The position numbers and the translations under genes were made by a program. Under the pieces are notes generated by a model, which saw only the letters and a list, made by a program, of their open reading frames with translations, made no database searches and had not been told where the DNA came from. This document shows positions 21,770 to 31,279 of a stretch of DNA of 64,000 nt, in pieces. Origin of the DNA: Dinochytrium kinnereticum. Taxonomy: Eukaryota; Chytridiomycota; Chytridiomycetes; Chytridiales; Chytridiaceae. The stretch is from assembly GCA_027604005.1 (NCBI GenBank), contig JADGJT010000040.1:27178-91177 (forward strand). The letters run 5' to 3'. Positions within the stretch are counted from its first letter, which is position 1, and every line of letters starts with the position of its first letter.

Positions 21770-23392
21770 ATGATCTCGCTCAGAAGCCTGCTGGCCATAT
21801 TGGCCATCATGGCCACAACCGCTGAGTCTAGAAAGCTCAGCGGAACCAGGCTGCAGGGACACTTTCGCCCTTACCTCAGCAGCAACTCGAGGGCTGCTGC
21901 TGAGACTTGCATTGAGACTTGGCTGGGTGCGTTTTCCTCATGCATTTGCGGTTTATTACAGCTTTCGTTATGCTGACATTTTGCTGATCGTTACAGTCCA
22001 AACCAACGATACTTGCCCCTATGTTGCAAAGCGTGCGGGTGTGGTGAGTTGGAATCATTCGTTTTTGTATTCTTGTTCTTCCTTCCTGCCTTGAAAAATG
22101 CTCATGCTTTGTTCACCTTGCATGAATAATAGACTCTCAAGCACCTTCTGAGCCTCAACCCCTTCGTGGACTGTGATCATCTGAAGGAAACCGACGTCCT
22201 TTGCACCGTCGGTCCCAATGATGCTGGCCCGAATGGACCATCAGGCACCATATCAAACACTTGTAATTTGGAGTACACCACCTTTGCCGACGACACCTGC
22301 GATCTTCTCGCCGGCTCCTATCTGATCACCACCCCCGATCTCGTTTCCCTCAACCAGGGTCTTGATTGCGCCCGCAGCCCCCTCCCGTCCTCACAGCTTC
22401 TCTGTCTGGAAGGGTACGTGGGGAATGACACCCACATTGGCGGAGCTCCGTCCACTCCACCCGCCGCGGGCTACACTAGACCTGCTCCGGTGACGGGCTG
22501 CAGCAACTTTTACACTCTCTCTGAGGATATTTGGGACTGCACGAGGCTGTCCTCCAGGCTGAAGGTCTCTATCTCACTTTTGGCGAAACTGAACCCTGGC
22601 CTCAACTGCTGGAACTTGAAGAAGGACGACAGGCTTTGCATTTCTTCTTCTCTTCCTGGAACTGTCTTTGGATCAACCACTCGAGGAAGTTCTACTCATA
22701 CCTCTGGATCAGGTCCTACCTCGACCACCTCCACAACCGCTGCCTTAACCTCTGCAGCAAACCTTGTCCGTCCTACTACATCTTCTCCATCTCCAAGCCC
22801 TTCTCCTCCACCTCCTCCACCTTCATCGCCCCCGCCTCGTCCATCGCCTCCCCCGCCTCCTCCCCCGCCTCCTCCCCCACCTCCTCCCCCGCCTCCTCCT
22901 CCTCCTCCGCCGCCGGCTCCTTCCCCTTCCCCGCCGCGGCCGCCACCTCGAGAAGTAAGCTCCAGTGGAGATTCGGGGGCAGTGAGCTCCCATAACGACG
23001 TTCGTGGACGGCATGGTAAAAACGGTCTGTCTTGGAGCAACGGACTCGCTGATGGGGCTGTAGCTTACGCTCGTGAGCTCGCACGCAGTGGATGCCCGTT
23101 GATTCATCGACCTCCCAGTGGGCAAGGGGAGAATTTGTGGAGCATCTCTGGAACCTCTCCTATGGACATCCCCATGAGCCGAGCCGTTGAGGATTGGGTT
23201 GCTTCGGATGAGACGACGCAGTGGTTCAGGGATTCGCAGTACAATCATTTCACTCAGGTGATTTGGGGAAACACCAGGGAGGTTGGGTGTGGGAAGGCTA
23301 GTGGGTATTCAGGAGATAGTAGGTTCCCGCATTGTGAGGTTATTGTTTGTAGGTACTACCCTGCTGGTAATGTGTGGGGTCAGAACCCGTAA
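21770..23392 (+). CDS. secreted protein with three LysM modules, polyproline linker and CAP/SCP (PR-1-like) domain
   Basis: Three exons (21770-21926, 21997-22043, 22133-23392) give 487 residues. Signal peptide MISLRSLLAILAIMATTAES. Three LysM-like modules with paired cysteines follow: about 47-97 (TNDTCPYVAKRAGV...LLSLNP), 108-160 (CNLEYTTFADDTC...LVSLNQG) and 185-240 (CSNFYTLSEDIWDCTRLSSR...LAKLNPGLNC). A Ser/Thr then Pro linker (about 240-345) contains long proline runs. The CAP domain spans 355-487: HNDVRGRHG, LSWSNGLADGA, CPLIH, GENLW, HFTQVIWGNT, VGCGKA, CRYYPAGN. The conserved His and Glu of the CAP cavity (IH, GENL, HFTQ) are present. LysM binds chitin or other N-acetylglucosamine polymers; CAP proteins bind sterols or lipids. 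Inferred: an extracellular wall-bound or host-interface protein. Confidence 0.92.
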
Positions 23393-25173
23393 AACGCTTC
23401 CTCTTTCCTCCCTTCTTTTCCTTTTTCTTTTCTTTTTTTTTTGCACTTATAGCTTTATCCTATCCCACTTTTTCATCAATCCATACACTTTTGTTCTCGT
23501 TTTGCATTGAAGAAGTTGTCCTTTACTTTTTGTTTCCAATCTGGTTTTTGTTCGGCATCGCTTTGATGTCGTATTTTCTTTAGTTTTTTCCTCTTCACTC
23601 TCTTTCTAGGAAGGGCTTTATGCCCCGTCCATTTCTCTTCCCGATCCCGCTTTTTACTTTTTCTGCACAATCGGTATTTAGTACATTTTCTTTTTCCGTC
23701 GTTGTAGTCTAGTTTCGTAGCCGGTACTTTCTTATACTTGGCTTCTTGTTTCGCATGCGCTGTTTCGTTTCAATCAATTCCCTTGCAGTATCTCTCTCTC
23801 TGTTTGAAAAGCAGCTTCGCATCTGTCTCCCCCCCTTTTCACCTTTATCTCTTCTCACCTTTTCCTTTTCAGTGTCGTTTTCGAAAGACTTTGGTTTTTG
23901 GTCTTGGGCTGTTTCTTTCTTTTTCGCATCCTTTTTTCTTGTTTTTGAGTTGTTGTGTTGTCACTGGAGTATCACTACTCCATGTTCTTATCCTGCCCTT
24001 TGTGCTCGTCTTCCTTTTTAATGTCCCCCCGACCCCTTTTCTTATCAGCCTGATTGCGCGTGAGTTTGTCGCGCTTTTTATCTTTTTCTTGCTTTGTTTT
24101 CACTGGTGCATTTGATGTGCTTGCTCTCGTCAGAGAAATACAATGAAAAGGTTGAGTTTTTGGAATGAAGTTGGTTTTTAAACCTGTCGAGATCCTGATA
24201 TGGCTAGACCTTGGGACTCTGCGCCGAAAATAATATGATAAAACTATCAACATCAATGCTTAAGATGCATCTGGATGTCGCCTGTCAGAGTTGTGGTGAA
24301 GAAAGCTATGCATATTGACTGTCATGTAGCTCTTGTAAGTAGATGAGAAAGAAAAAACGAATGGAAACGAAAACGATCTCACAATCAACACGTTGTAACG
24401 TATCCCTCTGAACCTCAGCAAAGAGAAACACCCTTTTTTTTATGATACAACCCCTTCAAAACTCCAGCCCCGCCTCAGACATGTGCCATGTCAGAACAGA
24501 ACTCCAGCAATAGTTGATGCAACCTCTATTACAATGGCCCTCGTCGATAGGATCCTTCCATTCTTCTTTACTCTGTTCCTATTTACCATCAGATGATATA
24601 CCTCGGTATGAGGAAGAAAAAAATTAAGGCGGCGAAGTTCTGTAAGGGTTGCATTTATCAATATGAATTTATTAGAACATAGAATGCATATTTAAAGGAC
24701 AGTAGAGTTTCTTTGAGACCATCAACTTTTTTGGTGTCAATGAAGATGCCACTTTATAAACGAAGAGGATTTGTTTGCGCGCGGTTTTATTTTTCTTTTC
24801 GCAGTCAGCACATCTGCGCTGTTTTCTTCTACTTTAAACACATTGACTCATGCTTTTTTTTTTTTTTTTTTTTTTGAAGAGATGAGAGTGCGGCACGTAT
24901 AATAGGGAGATGCTTTGAGATTTTCAGCCAAACTGGCTTCTCTTTCTTGAGAACTGATTGCTTGCTGTAGATAGATGCTGGCCCGCGAACCCCTTGCGGG
25001 GTTATTCTTTGAGCTTGTTTAATCGAACGATGCTCTAAACTCAGTGGTTTTTTGTTGTTCTTTTTTTGAATAATACTATATAATCTCTCGTCCATTAAGA
25101 GTGTATAGAAAATGACAGTCTGCACGGGGAAAGCTTAGAAGAGATAAAAAAAAAAAGAATGCGGTCAAGGATC
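23393..25173. other. long intergenic stretch; strongly pyrimidine-rich 3' flank
   Basis: 1.78 kb without a convincing gene. 23400-24120 is extremely T/C rich on the plus strand and follows the LysM-CAP stop directly, probably as its 3' UTR and flank. A run of about 20 T lies near 24856-24875. A short perfect hairpin, AACCCC-TTGC-GGGGTT, lies at 24988-25003. No tRNA or conserved RNA was recognised. Confidence 0.5.
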
Positions 25174-25365
25174 CTACGTATGTGTGGATTCAGAGGAACG
25201 TATGGCCATCAAATGATCATCGGGGCCGATGCGCAAAAAGTCCCAAATCCTCTCAGCGATGTCCGAATTCATCAAACTGTGAATCCCGAAAGACTTAAAC
25301 TCCACCCTGACCGTGCACTCCTTCATTCGACGTCCAGAAAGGCAACATGTAACTATTTCAGCCAT
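25174..25365 (-). CDS. possible small protein (63 aa), unknown
   Basis: ATG at 25365 to TAG at 25174, 63 residues: an N-terminal CCLSGRR segment, then VRVEFKSFGIHSLMNSDIAERIWDFL, which would form a strand plus an amphipathic helix. It lies divergently 216 bp from the MYND-presenilin start. No family recognised. Composition is less biased than the overlapping frames, but chance cannot be excluded, and it could be one exon of a larger gene. Confidence 0.22.
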   Translation of the reverse strand: MAEIVTCCLSGRRMKECTVRVEFKSFGIHSLMNSDIAERIWDFLRIGPDDHLMAIRSSESTHT

Positions 25366-25581
25366 CCTTCAGAAGTATGAAACGCCAGGCCCTCCCTCCA
25401 ACAATCCCGAAAGCACGGCTCCCACTGAGTATAATATCCTGAGTATCTTTCCCCTGACGCGCCTTTCTTCTGTCTCTGTTCTTCCTTCTCGTCTCGTGTA
25501 CTGTCGCCCCAGACTTCCCTATTCTTGGATTGCAACCGTCAAACTCAAGACCATTTGTCACACCATCATTGAGACAGTACG

Positions 25582-27919
25582 ATGGCAAGCCAGGAGGAGG
25601 TTGAGCTTCAAACCCTCAAGAACGGAGCCAGCGCAGGGGGATCAAGGAGAGGGGAAGGAGCATCTTCACGATCACATACAAATGACGCAGAAGATCCTTT
25701 TTCAAACCAACAAGCCATCGGAGAATGCCGAGTTTGCAAGAAGGAGGCTCGATTCATGTGCTCTAGATGTGGGCCCAAAGTTCACTACTGCTCGCAGGAA
25801 TGCCAGGCACAAGACTGGCCGGATCATCGATTGAATTGCACGGGGATGAAATCGTCAAGGACGGATGAGGAACCCCAGATATCAGGGAATCGGGGAGAAG
25901 TGCCCCTGCCTCCAAATGTTGAGACTCTGGAGAATGGAGAGTCAATGGGGAGCCTTCGACGGAGGAATCGTGCAGATCCTGATGCTGTTTCGCTCGCGGA
26001 TACCATATCTAGGGGAAGACTCACAGGAAGAGGCAACGCTGCGCAGGTTATCAATGAGAGAGGTTTGTTATTGCTCCCCTTTTTTGTCTTCCGTGCCAAA
26101 GGCTGTACGTGCACTTGATTTGAGTAAGCTAACTTTTTACAAAATGATCAGGTGGTGGTAGATGGCGAAAGTTCTTTAGCTGGAAGAAGCGCGAGGAGGC
26201 CGAGCCAGAGGAGGAGGAACCACCCTTGACAGAGGAGGAGCAGATCGAAGAACTCAAATTCTACATGAACAACATCTATCTCATCATCAAACCCGTCATA
26301 TGCTGCATTCTCCTTTCAGTACTATGGATTAAATTGACGCGACTTCAGGAGCCTTTCTTCGGCACTGGTATTGATTCTTTCAACGACATTTTTGGCGGTG
26401 GTATCGGTTCGGCTGTTGGTGGTGGAAGCCCACCTGGTGATACCCAGGCGTCCGTATTCAACGCGTTGATGATTCTTGGAATGATTATTGTGGTCACGAT
26501 CATCATTCTTGTCTTGTTCAAGTATAATCAAATGAAGGTTGGTTTAGGTTAAATACTTTCCATCTAATCTTCTAATTTTTTCCTTCAAGATTCTCTACGG
26601 AATATTCGGTGTGATTGTTTTATCTCTTCTCGGTCTTTTTGGATTCACCTTAGGTCTGGAATTATTAAGCGTTTACAACGGTGCCTTGGATTACGTTACG
26701 TTCTTCTTCTTCCTATGGAACCTTTGTGCCGTTGGTTTAGTTGTTATTTTTTGGAAAGGGCCATTGGTTTTGCAGCAAATATACCTTGTCATCATGAGTA
26801 GTAAAATGGTACATTAGGGGTCGGTTCCTTTTTCTCTTACTTATGAACTCTTCCTTTAGGCATTTGCTTTATCAGCCTTACCCGCTGTTACCACTTGGGT
26901 TCTTCTTGCTTTGCTTGCTATTTGGGGTGCGTCGGCAAAAGATATTTTGCTTGAATTATCCTGCTCTTTACTAACCTTTTTTTATCAAGATTTGATCGCT
27001 GTACTATGCCCTTTCGGTCCACTCAGACTTCTTATCGAGAGCTCAAAAGAGAACCAACGTGAAATTCCCGCCCTTCTCTATACCGGTAAAACCACACCTA
27101 TCCACCTTTACATATTCTTCTCTTTGGTTTCTGGCGCTAACACGAATAAAAAAAAAAACCTCTTAATTCAAATTTGTTAGCCGCCGTTTGGGTCGGAATG
27201 GCAACACCTCCCTCCCCACCCCCGTCTCGAGCCGGAAATGCCTCCACTCGCTCCATTAGCGATACCATTGGCGAATCCCGCTCAATCTACCATGCGGCAT
27301 CTACGGCTGATTTGATTAACAATAGGAATACCGTTAGGGAGAGCATGGATATGCCCACATCTCCGGCTGCCACTACCGCCCCTTTAAACAACAGAGGGAC
27401 GGCGGAAGAAGAGGCGGCAAAGGATGAGCAAGATGGCGATGGGGCTGCGACAGCGACGCCAGAGGAGGAGGAGGAGTCTTCGGGTCTTAAGCTTGGGTTG
27501 GGTGATTTTGTGTTTTATAGTGTGCTAGTTGCGAGAGCTGGTATGTTACAACCTCTATCCACGTCCTTACAGGGTCCCTGCCTTTCACCTCCAAAAAGGA
27601 CACGTTTACTGAAATGCTGACTCTGGTTTTTTTTCATATTTAAGCTGTTTTCGACTGGGTGACGACCGTCGCCGTCATGGTAGCTGTTATGACGGGCCTT
27701 AACATGACTATTTTCCTCCTCGCTATCTGGCATAAGGCCCTCCCTGCCCTCCCGATATCCATTGCCTTTGGGTTGTTGTTCTACTTTGTGAGCAGTATCA
27801 CATTAACGCCATACGAAAACAACTTGATGAATATTCCTGATCGTCTTAGGATTGTTCGTTCCGATACCAGTGGGCTGTGGGTTGGGAAGTCTGGTGGGGC
27901 GGGATTGGTTTACATTTGA
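25582..27919 (+). CDS. presenilin (GxGD aspartyl protease) with N-terminal MYND zinc finger
   Basis: Seven exons (25582-26062, 26152-26537, 26590-26808, 26860-26926, 26990-27085, 27181-27540, 27645-27919) give 627 residues. Residues 49-86 are a textbook MYND finger (C49 C52 C60 C63 C70 C74 H82 C86). After a disordered acidic segment the presenilin core begins near residue 205 (EELKFYMNNIYLIIKP). First catalytic Asp385 in AIWDLIAVLCPFGPLR, its codon split by an intron; second Asp525 in KLGLGDFVF (GxGD); PAL motif at 570-572. A long hydrophilic loop between the aspartates (about 425-515) corresponds to the autoproteolysis loop. Family role: catalytic subunit of gamma-secretase, cleaving type I membrane proteins in the bilayer. 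The MYND exon joins the core in frame through a clean 89-bp intron, and no ATG precedes the core in exon 2, so the fusion looks genuine. Confidence 0.92.
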
Positions 27920-28345
27920 GGTCGATACATTTTGCTTGCTTTTTTTCTTCTTTTCCTTCTTCTTTTTCGAGTCAACACTTCTTCTTCTTCTCTTTTTTTT
28001 TTTTTTTTTGTTTTTCTTGGTTTCAAACACGTAATTTCTTTTTTTGTTTGCTTTGTTTTTCTTCTTCTGTCGGATATTTTTATACTTCTTTTTTTCATCT
28101 TAACAACAATATTCCCGTTTGTTTTTGTTTTTTTTTTACCATTTTCATCTTATTGGCATCATTTTTCTGATACCTCAGCATCTGGATTCCAACCATACAA
28201 TCAACAATAAAAAGGCTTAACAGATTTGCCATAAGGTATTATTATCGACTATTTGATACACAGGAGATTGAAACGCCGCAATATGAATAAATATGTGACA
28301 GAAAGATATCAGAATGCAGATGGAATGAATGAGACAGAAAGTAGC
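27920..28345. other. convergent intergenic region, T-rich
   Basis: 426 bp between the converging presenilin and WSC genes. 27930-28140 is almost pure T/C with long T runs, the sense-strand bias expected downstream of the presenilin gene. No gene seen. Confidence 0.5.
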
Positions 28346-29272
28346 TTAGATCAACCGCTTTTCGAAAACCATGATAGTGAAAAGAACGAAAATGCAAGCA
28401 AAGAACCACGCCCTTGGATTAGGAATCTGAGATAGGGAAGATGCAGGGAACGGCTGCGATCCGATGATAGAGTAAACCGACTTTAAACCAGGACCCCCGC
28501 ATATCTCCGTCAAATTATTCGAACAGTGCATGTAGCATTCGGGATCAGGGACTCTTTGAGCTGGGAGAAAGTAGGAACAGAAACACTCTTATGAGGCAAA
28601 AGGTGTTTTTGTGAGTGTGGTGTATGCCAGAACAAAACCAACTCACCTTGACCGAATTCAGGAGCGGAGTAGTAGAATCCTAGCTTCTTGCAGTTAGCAT
28701 GGCATTCAAAAACGTCTGTCAAGTTTGTCTCGGATCTCTTTGTCATGACCTTTGCAGTGTCGTTATAACAACCCTGATACTGAAACCTTGTGGTGTTATA
28801 GCTGGAGGAACAGGAGTTAGGAAAGGTAATAAGAGAGGTGCTTACCCGAAGCTGACGTTAATTCTCGGAGAAACAGAGTAAACCGATAACCTGAATGGAC
28901 CCCCACACATCGCATTCGGTTCTCCTTTGCAAGGTATGTTGCACTCTGTCATTGGCGCACTCTGAGGAGGCACGAGGTTATCACAGAAGCACTCTGTTCC
29001 GTACTCCATTCCGAAGAATGGGAATCCAAGCTTGGTGCATTCATCATGGCATTTGTTGGGTGAGGTTTGATCACCAGAGTAGCCCAAGACCCTTAATGCT
29101 CTTGGGTTGCCTGAATCTTGGTAACATCCCTAACGAATAATCTATGAGATTCGCACTCCTTTAACCGCTGCATTACCAAAGATTCAAAGCTGGCTGTAGC
29201 AGCTGTGATTATGGAATTGAACAAGAGGGACAGATAGATGGCTGTTGTGGACGATAACATTCCACAAACCAT
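28346..29272 (-). CDS. cell-surface protein with two WSC domains and a C-terminal membrane anchor
   Basis: Four exons (29177-29272, 28846-29129, 28647-28801, 28346-28587) give 258 residues. Signal peptide near residues 5-25 (LSSTTAIYLSLLFNSIITAATA). WSC1: GCYQDSG...CHDECTKLGFPFFGMEYGTECFCDN...C..PCKGEPNAMCGGP. WSC2: GCYNDTA...CHANCKKLGFYY...ECFCSYFLP...CYMHCSNNLTEICGGPG. The acceptor at 28587 (AAG before AGTG) is chosen over a closer CAG because it restores the conserved ECFC of WSC2. A C-terminal hydrophobic helix (AWFFACIFVLFTIMVF) ends in EKRLI, more like a transmembrane tail than a GPI signal. WSC domains bind carbohydrate and act as wall sensors; the cytoplasmic tail here is too short to resemble yeast Wsc1 signalling tails. 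Met1 at 29272; Met5 at 29260 is an alternative start. Confidence 0.88.
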
Positions 29273-29284
29273 TCAAATATGGCA

Positions 29285-29346
29285 ATTCCCAAAAAGAATA
29301 AATATCATTACGACCATTCCCAAAAAGAATAAATATCATTACGACC
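29285..29346. repeat. 31-bp perfect tandem duplication
   Basis: Two identical adjacent copies of a 31-bp unit beginning ATTCCCAAAAAGAATAAATA (29285-29315, 29316-29346), followed by the start of a third (ATTC). They sit between the RSPH14 stop (29384) and the WSC gene start (29272), in the WSC gene's promoter or 5' UTR. Confidence 0.9.
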
Positions 29347-29383
29347 ATTCTTTTATTTTCCACCTCTGCACTTCAGTCTAAAT

Positions 29384-30947
29384 CTAAGGTCTCCACGTAA
29401 TAACCGCAATTGCTTTCCTCGCGGCGTCGGAAAGCTGCCTGTTTTTAGATTGTTGGAGGCCATCGAGCTGAGAGCACAGTTACTAATTCATTCTAAAAGT
29501 CAACTTGGAAGACACCAAAGCCTACCTTTTTCAGACTCCCATGAAGCTGGAACCTTCCTCTGTAATCCTCAGCGACATTCGTTATTGTCTTTAAAGAAAA
29601 GATATTAAGCTATTTATGCTTGCTTCAGCTTAAATCTCACCTTTACAACATTTAACAAAACGGACTCGTTGGTGTCGTCTAAGAGCTCCATAAGAATGGT
29701 AACTGCGTTCTCCCGGACCATGATACGTTTCGCCTCACAGTCAATCGTAATACTAGGGGCAATGTAAGCAGTAGCATCCCTTCATACTTGACCTTACCTC
29801 ATCAACGCGCCAGCAGCAGCAGCCCTAACGCTAGCTTTCTTATCCGTCATCATCCTAATCAGAACGTTTACAGTTTCTCCCTTGACAGCTATTTGCTTTC
29901 CCTCGGGATGGAAGCTGGCGGTAAAGTTAGTGGAAAGTAAGGCACTCCGATTCCGTTACCTCAGCATCATGACGCATCTGGCAGCGGCGACTTTCGTCTC
30001 TGGAACAGGTTCCGTCTTAAGAAGATGAGTGAAAACGCTCATAGCATCGCTCTCGATGGCCTCCTTTGGCATCCATGGTGTCGTTCCCAGCCTTATGCAC
30101 TGATACAGCGTGTCGAGAATCATCACCTGAATATCCATCCGCTCAGATGGAAGTTTCTTTACCAGTGGTGTAAGAAGATTGTAAATGAGAAGGTTTTGGA
30201 CCCCTAGGAGTGGTAAGATTTAAAAACGGCTTCTCTAATCCAATAATAAGACAGATATTACCAGATTGTTGCGTAGTAAGCTTCAAAAATACTTCGTGTA
30301 AGTTTTTTCGCACAAGGTCATTCTCATCGTCAAACTAGCATGTTAAGGTTAGCCACTAATCATCAGCACCTCAATGGAGCTCTAACCAATTTCGAAAGCG
30401 AAACCAGTGTATTATTCTCCACAAGGCTCGCTCTTCCTACAGCATGGCCTTTATACATCATACATTTAATTATTCACTTTGCTAGGTTATAATGGTTCTC
30501 AAACCTGCTATGATAGAGAGGCACTCGGTAGCTTTTTGCTTAATGGTCAAGTCCTTCTCGATCAGCATCTGCGTCAGCTTCATCACTATGCCTAAAATTG
30601 TTCAAAGACTGTCCAAAATGGCCATCTTCACCTTCTTGAAGCCCCTGGGAGACGTTTTCGGGATTATGAAATAGGTTCGCCAAGAACACCAGAGATTTCT
30701 GCCGAACAATCAAAGTGGAATCCTCAACCTCGGAGACCTTGTTGAAGTATATGAGTGCTCAAATTGTTTCAGCTGGATATCGCACCAACTTCGGCACCGC
30801 TCCTCTTCCATATGCCAGCTGCATTTTTGTGGGGTCTACGCCTGGAGGAAGCTGCGGAACAAGGAGCTCGCTGAGCTCCTTAGGGCTCAACCCTGACTGG
30901 TTCATGTTTATGATTCGAGCCGAAGCTGGTGCTACTGCCGTAGCCAT
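29384..30947 (-). CDS. RSPH14: radial spoke head protein 14 homologue (armadillo-repeat flagellar protein)
   Basis: Ten exons with introns of 40-60 bp give about 369 residues. After a short N-terminal segment, LPPGVDPTKMQLAYGRGAVPKL matches the conserved start of RSPH14/RTDR1, and the rest is a continuous series of armadillo-type helices (for example VRQKSLVFLANLFHNPE, IKQKATECLSIIAG, VRKNLHEVFLKL, VRAAAAGALM), ending AARKAIAVITWRP like the vertebrate protein. Length is close to the human protein (348). Family role: structural component of the axonemal radial spoke, so the organism should make motile flagellated zoospores. Start ATG at 30947; stop TAG at 29384-29386. It shares a 332-bp divergent promoter with the gene at 31280. 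Confidence 0.88.
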
Positions 30948-31279
30948 GGTAGATATAAGAGCTGAGCAGGTGGTTCGCTATCAAGGTGCAGAGATGGTTG
31001 AATGTGTGTAAATCTTGTGCCCCTCCACCAGATTGTAAGTGTGAGGATGCGTAAAGCGAATGGAGGAGCGGCAATCAGCCGGTAAGCAAGGCATGTGGTT
31101 CTGCATGTTGTCAGACGCGTCGACTGCACGCGTCTTCAGCAGGGAGCGTCGCGTGCGGTCGTGGCAGGCGGCAAAGACGACCAACACGCAGGTTGTCAGA
31201 GCAGAGGCAGGTCGTTGCCAAACCCCCAAAAATGCTTGTCCAACCCCGTTGAAATTCATTCCAGCAGACGATGCAGTGA
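30948..31279. promoter_or_regulatory. divergent promoter between RSPH14 and the unknown gene at 31280
   Basis: 332 bp between two divergent ATGs. It contains a tight pair of MluI-box-like sites (31115-31133, listed separately) and no open frame with support. The pair could serve either gene. Confidence 0.5.
31115..31133. promoter_or_regulatory. paired ACGCGT (MCB-like) sites
   Basis: ACGCGT at 31115-31120 and 31128-31133, arranged as an inverted repeat AGACGCGT...ACGCGTCT. In yeasts ACGCGT is the MBF/E2F-type element of G1/S genes. Two sites 13 bp apart in a 332-bp divergent promoter are unlikely by chance. Function here is inferred only. Confidence 0.5.

Noticed and set aside
22696..23248. 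Long minus-strand Gly- and Arg-rich frames opposite the LysM-CAP gene
   Set aside because: They are antisense readings of the polyproline linker.
24988..25003. Hairpin AACCCC-TTGC-GGGGTT followed by a T-rich stretch, resembling a bacterial terminator
   Set aside because: A six-base stem in a eukaryotic intergenic region with no adjacent gene end; chance is sufficient explanation.
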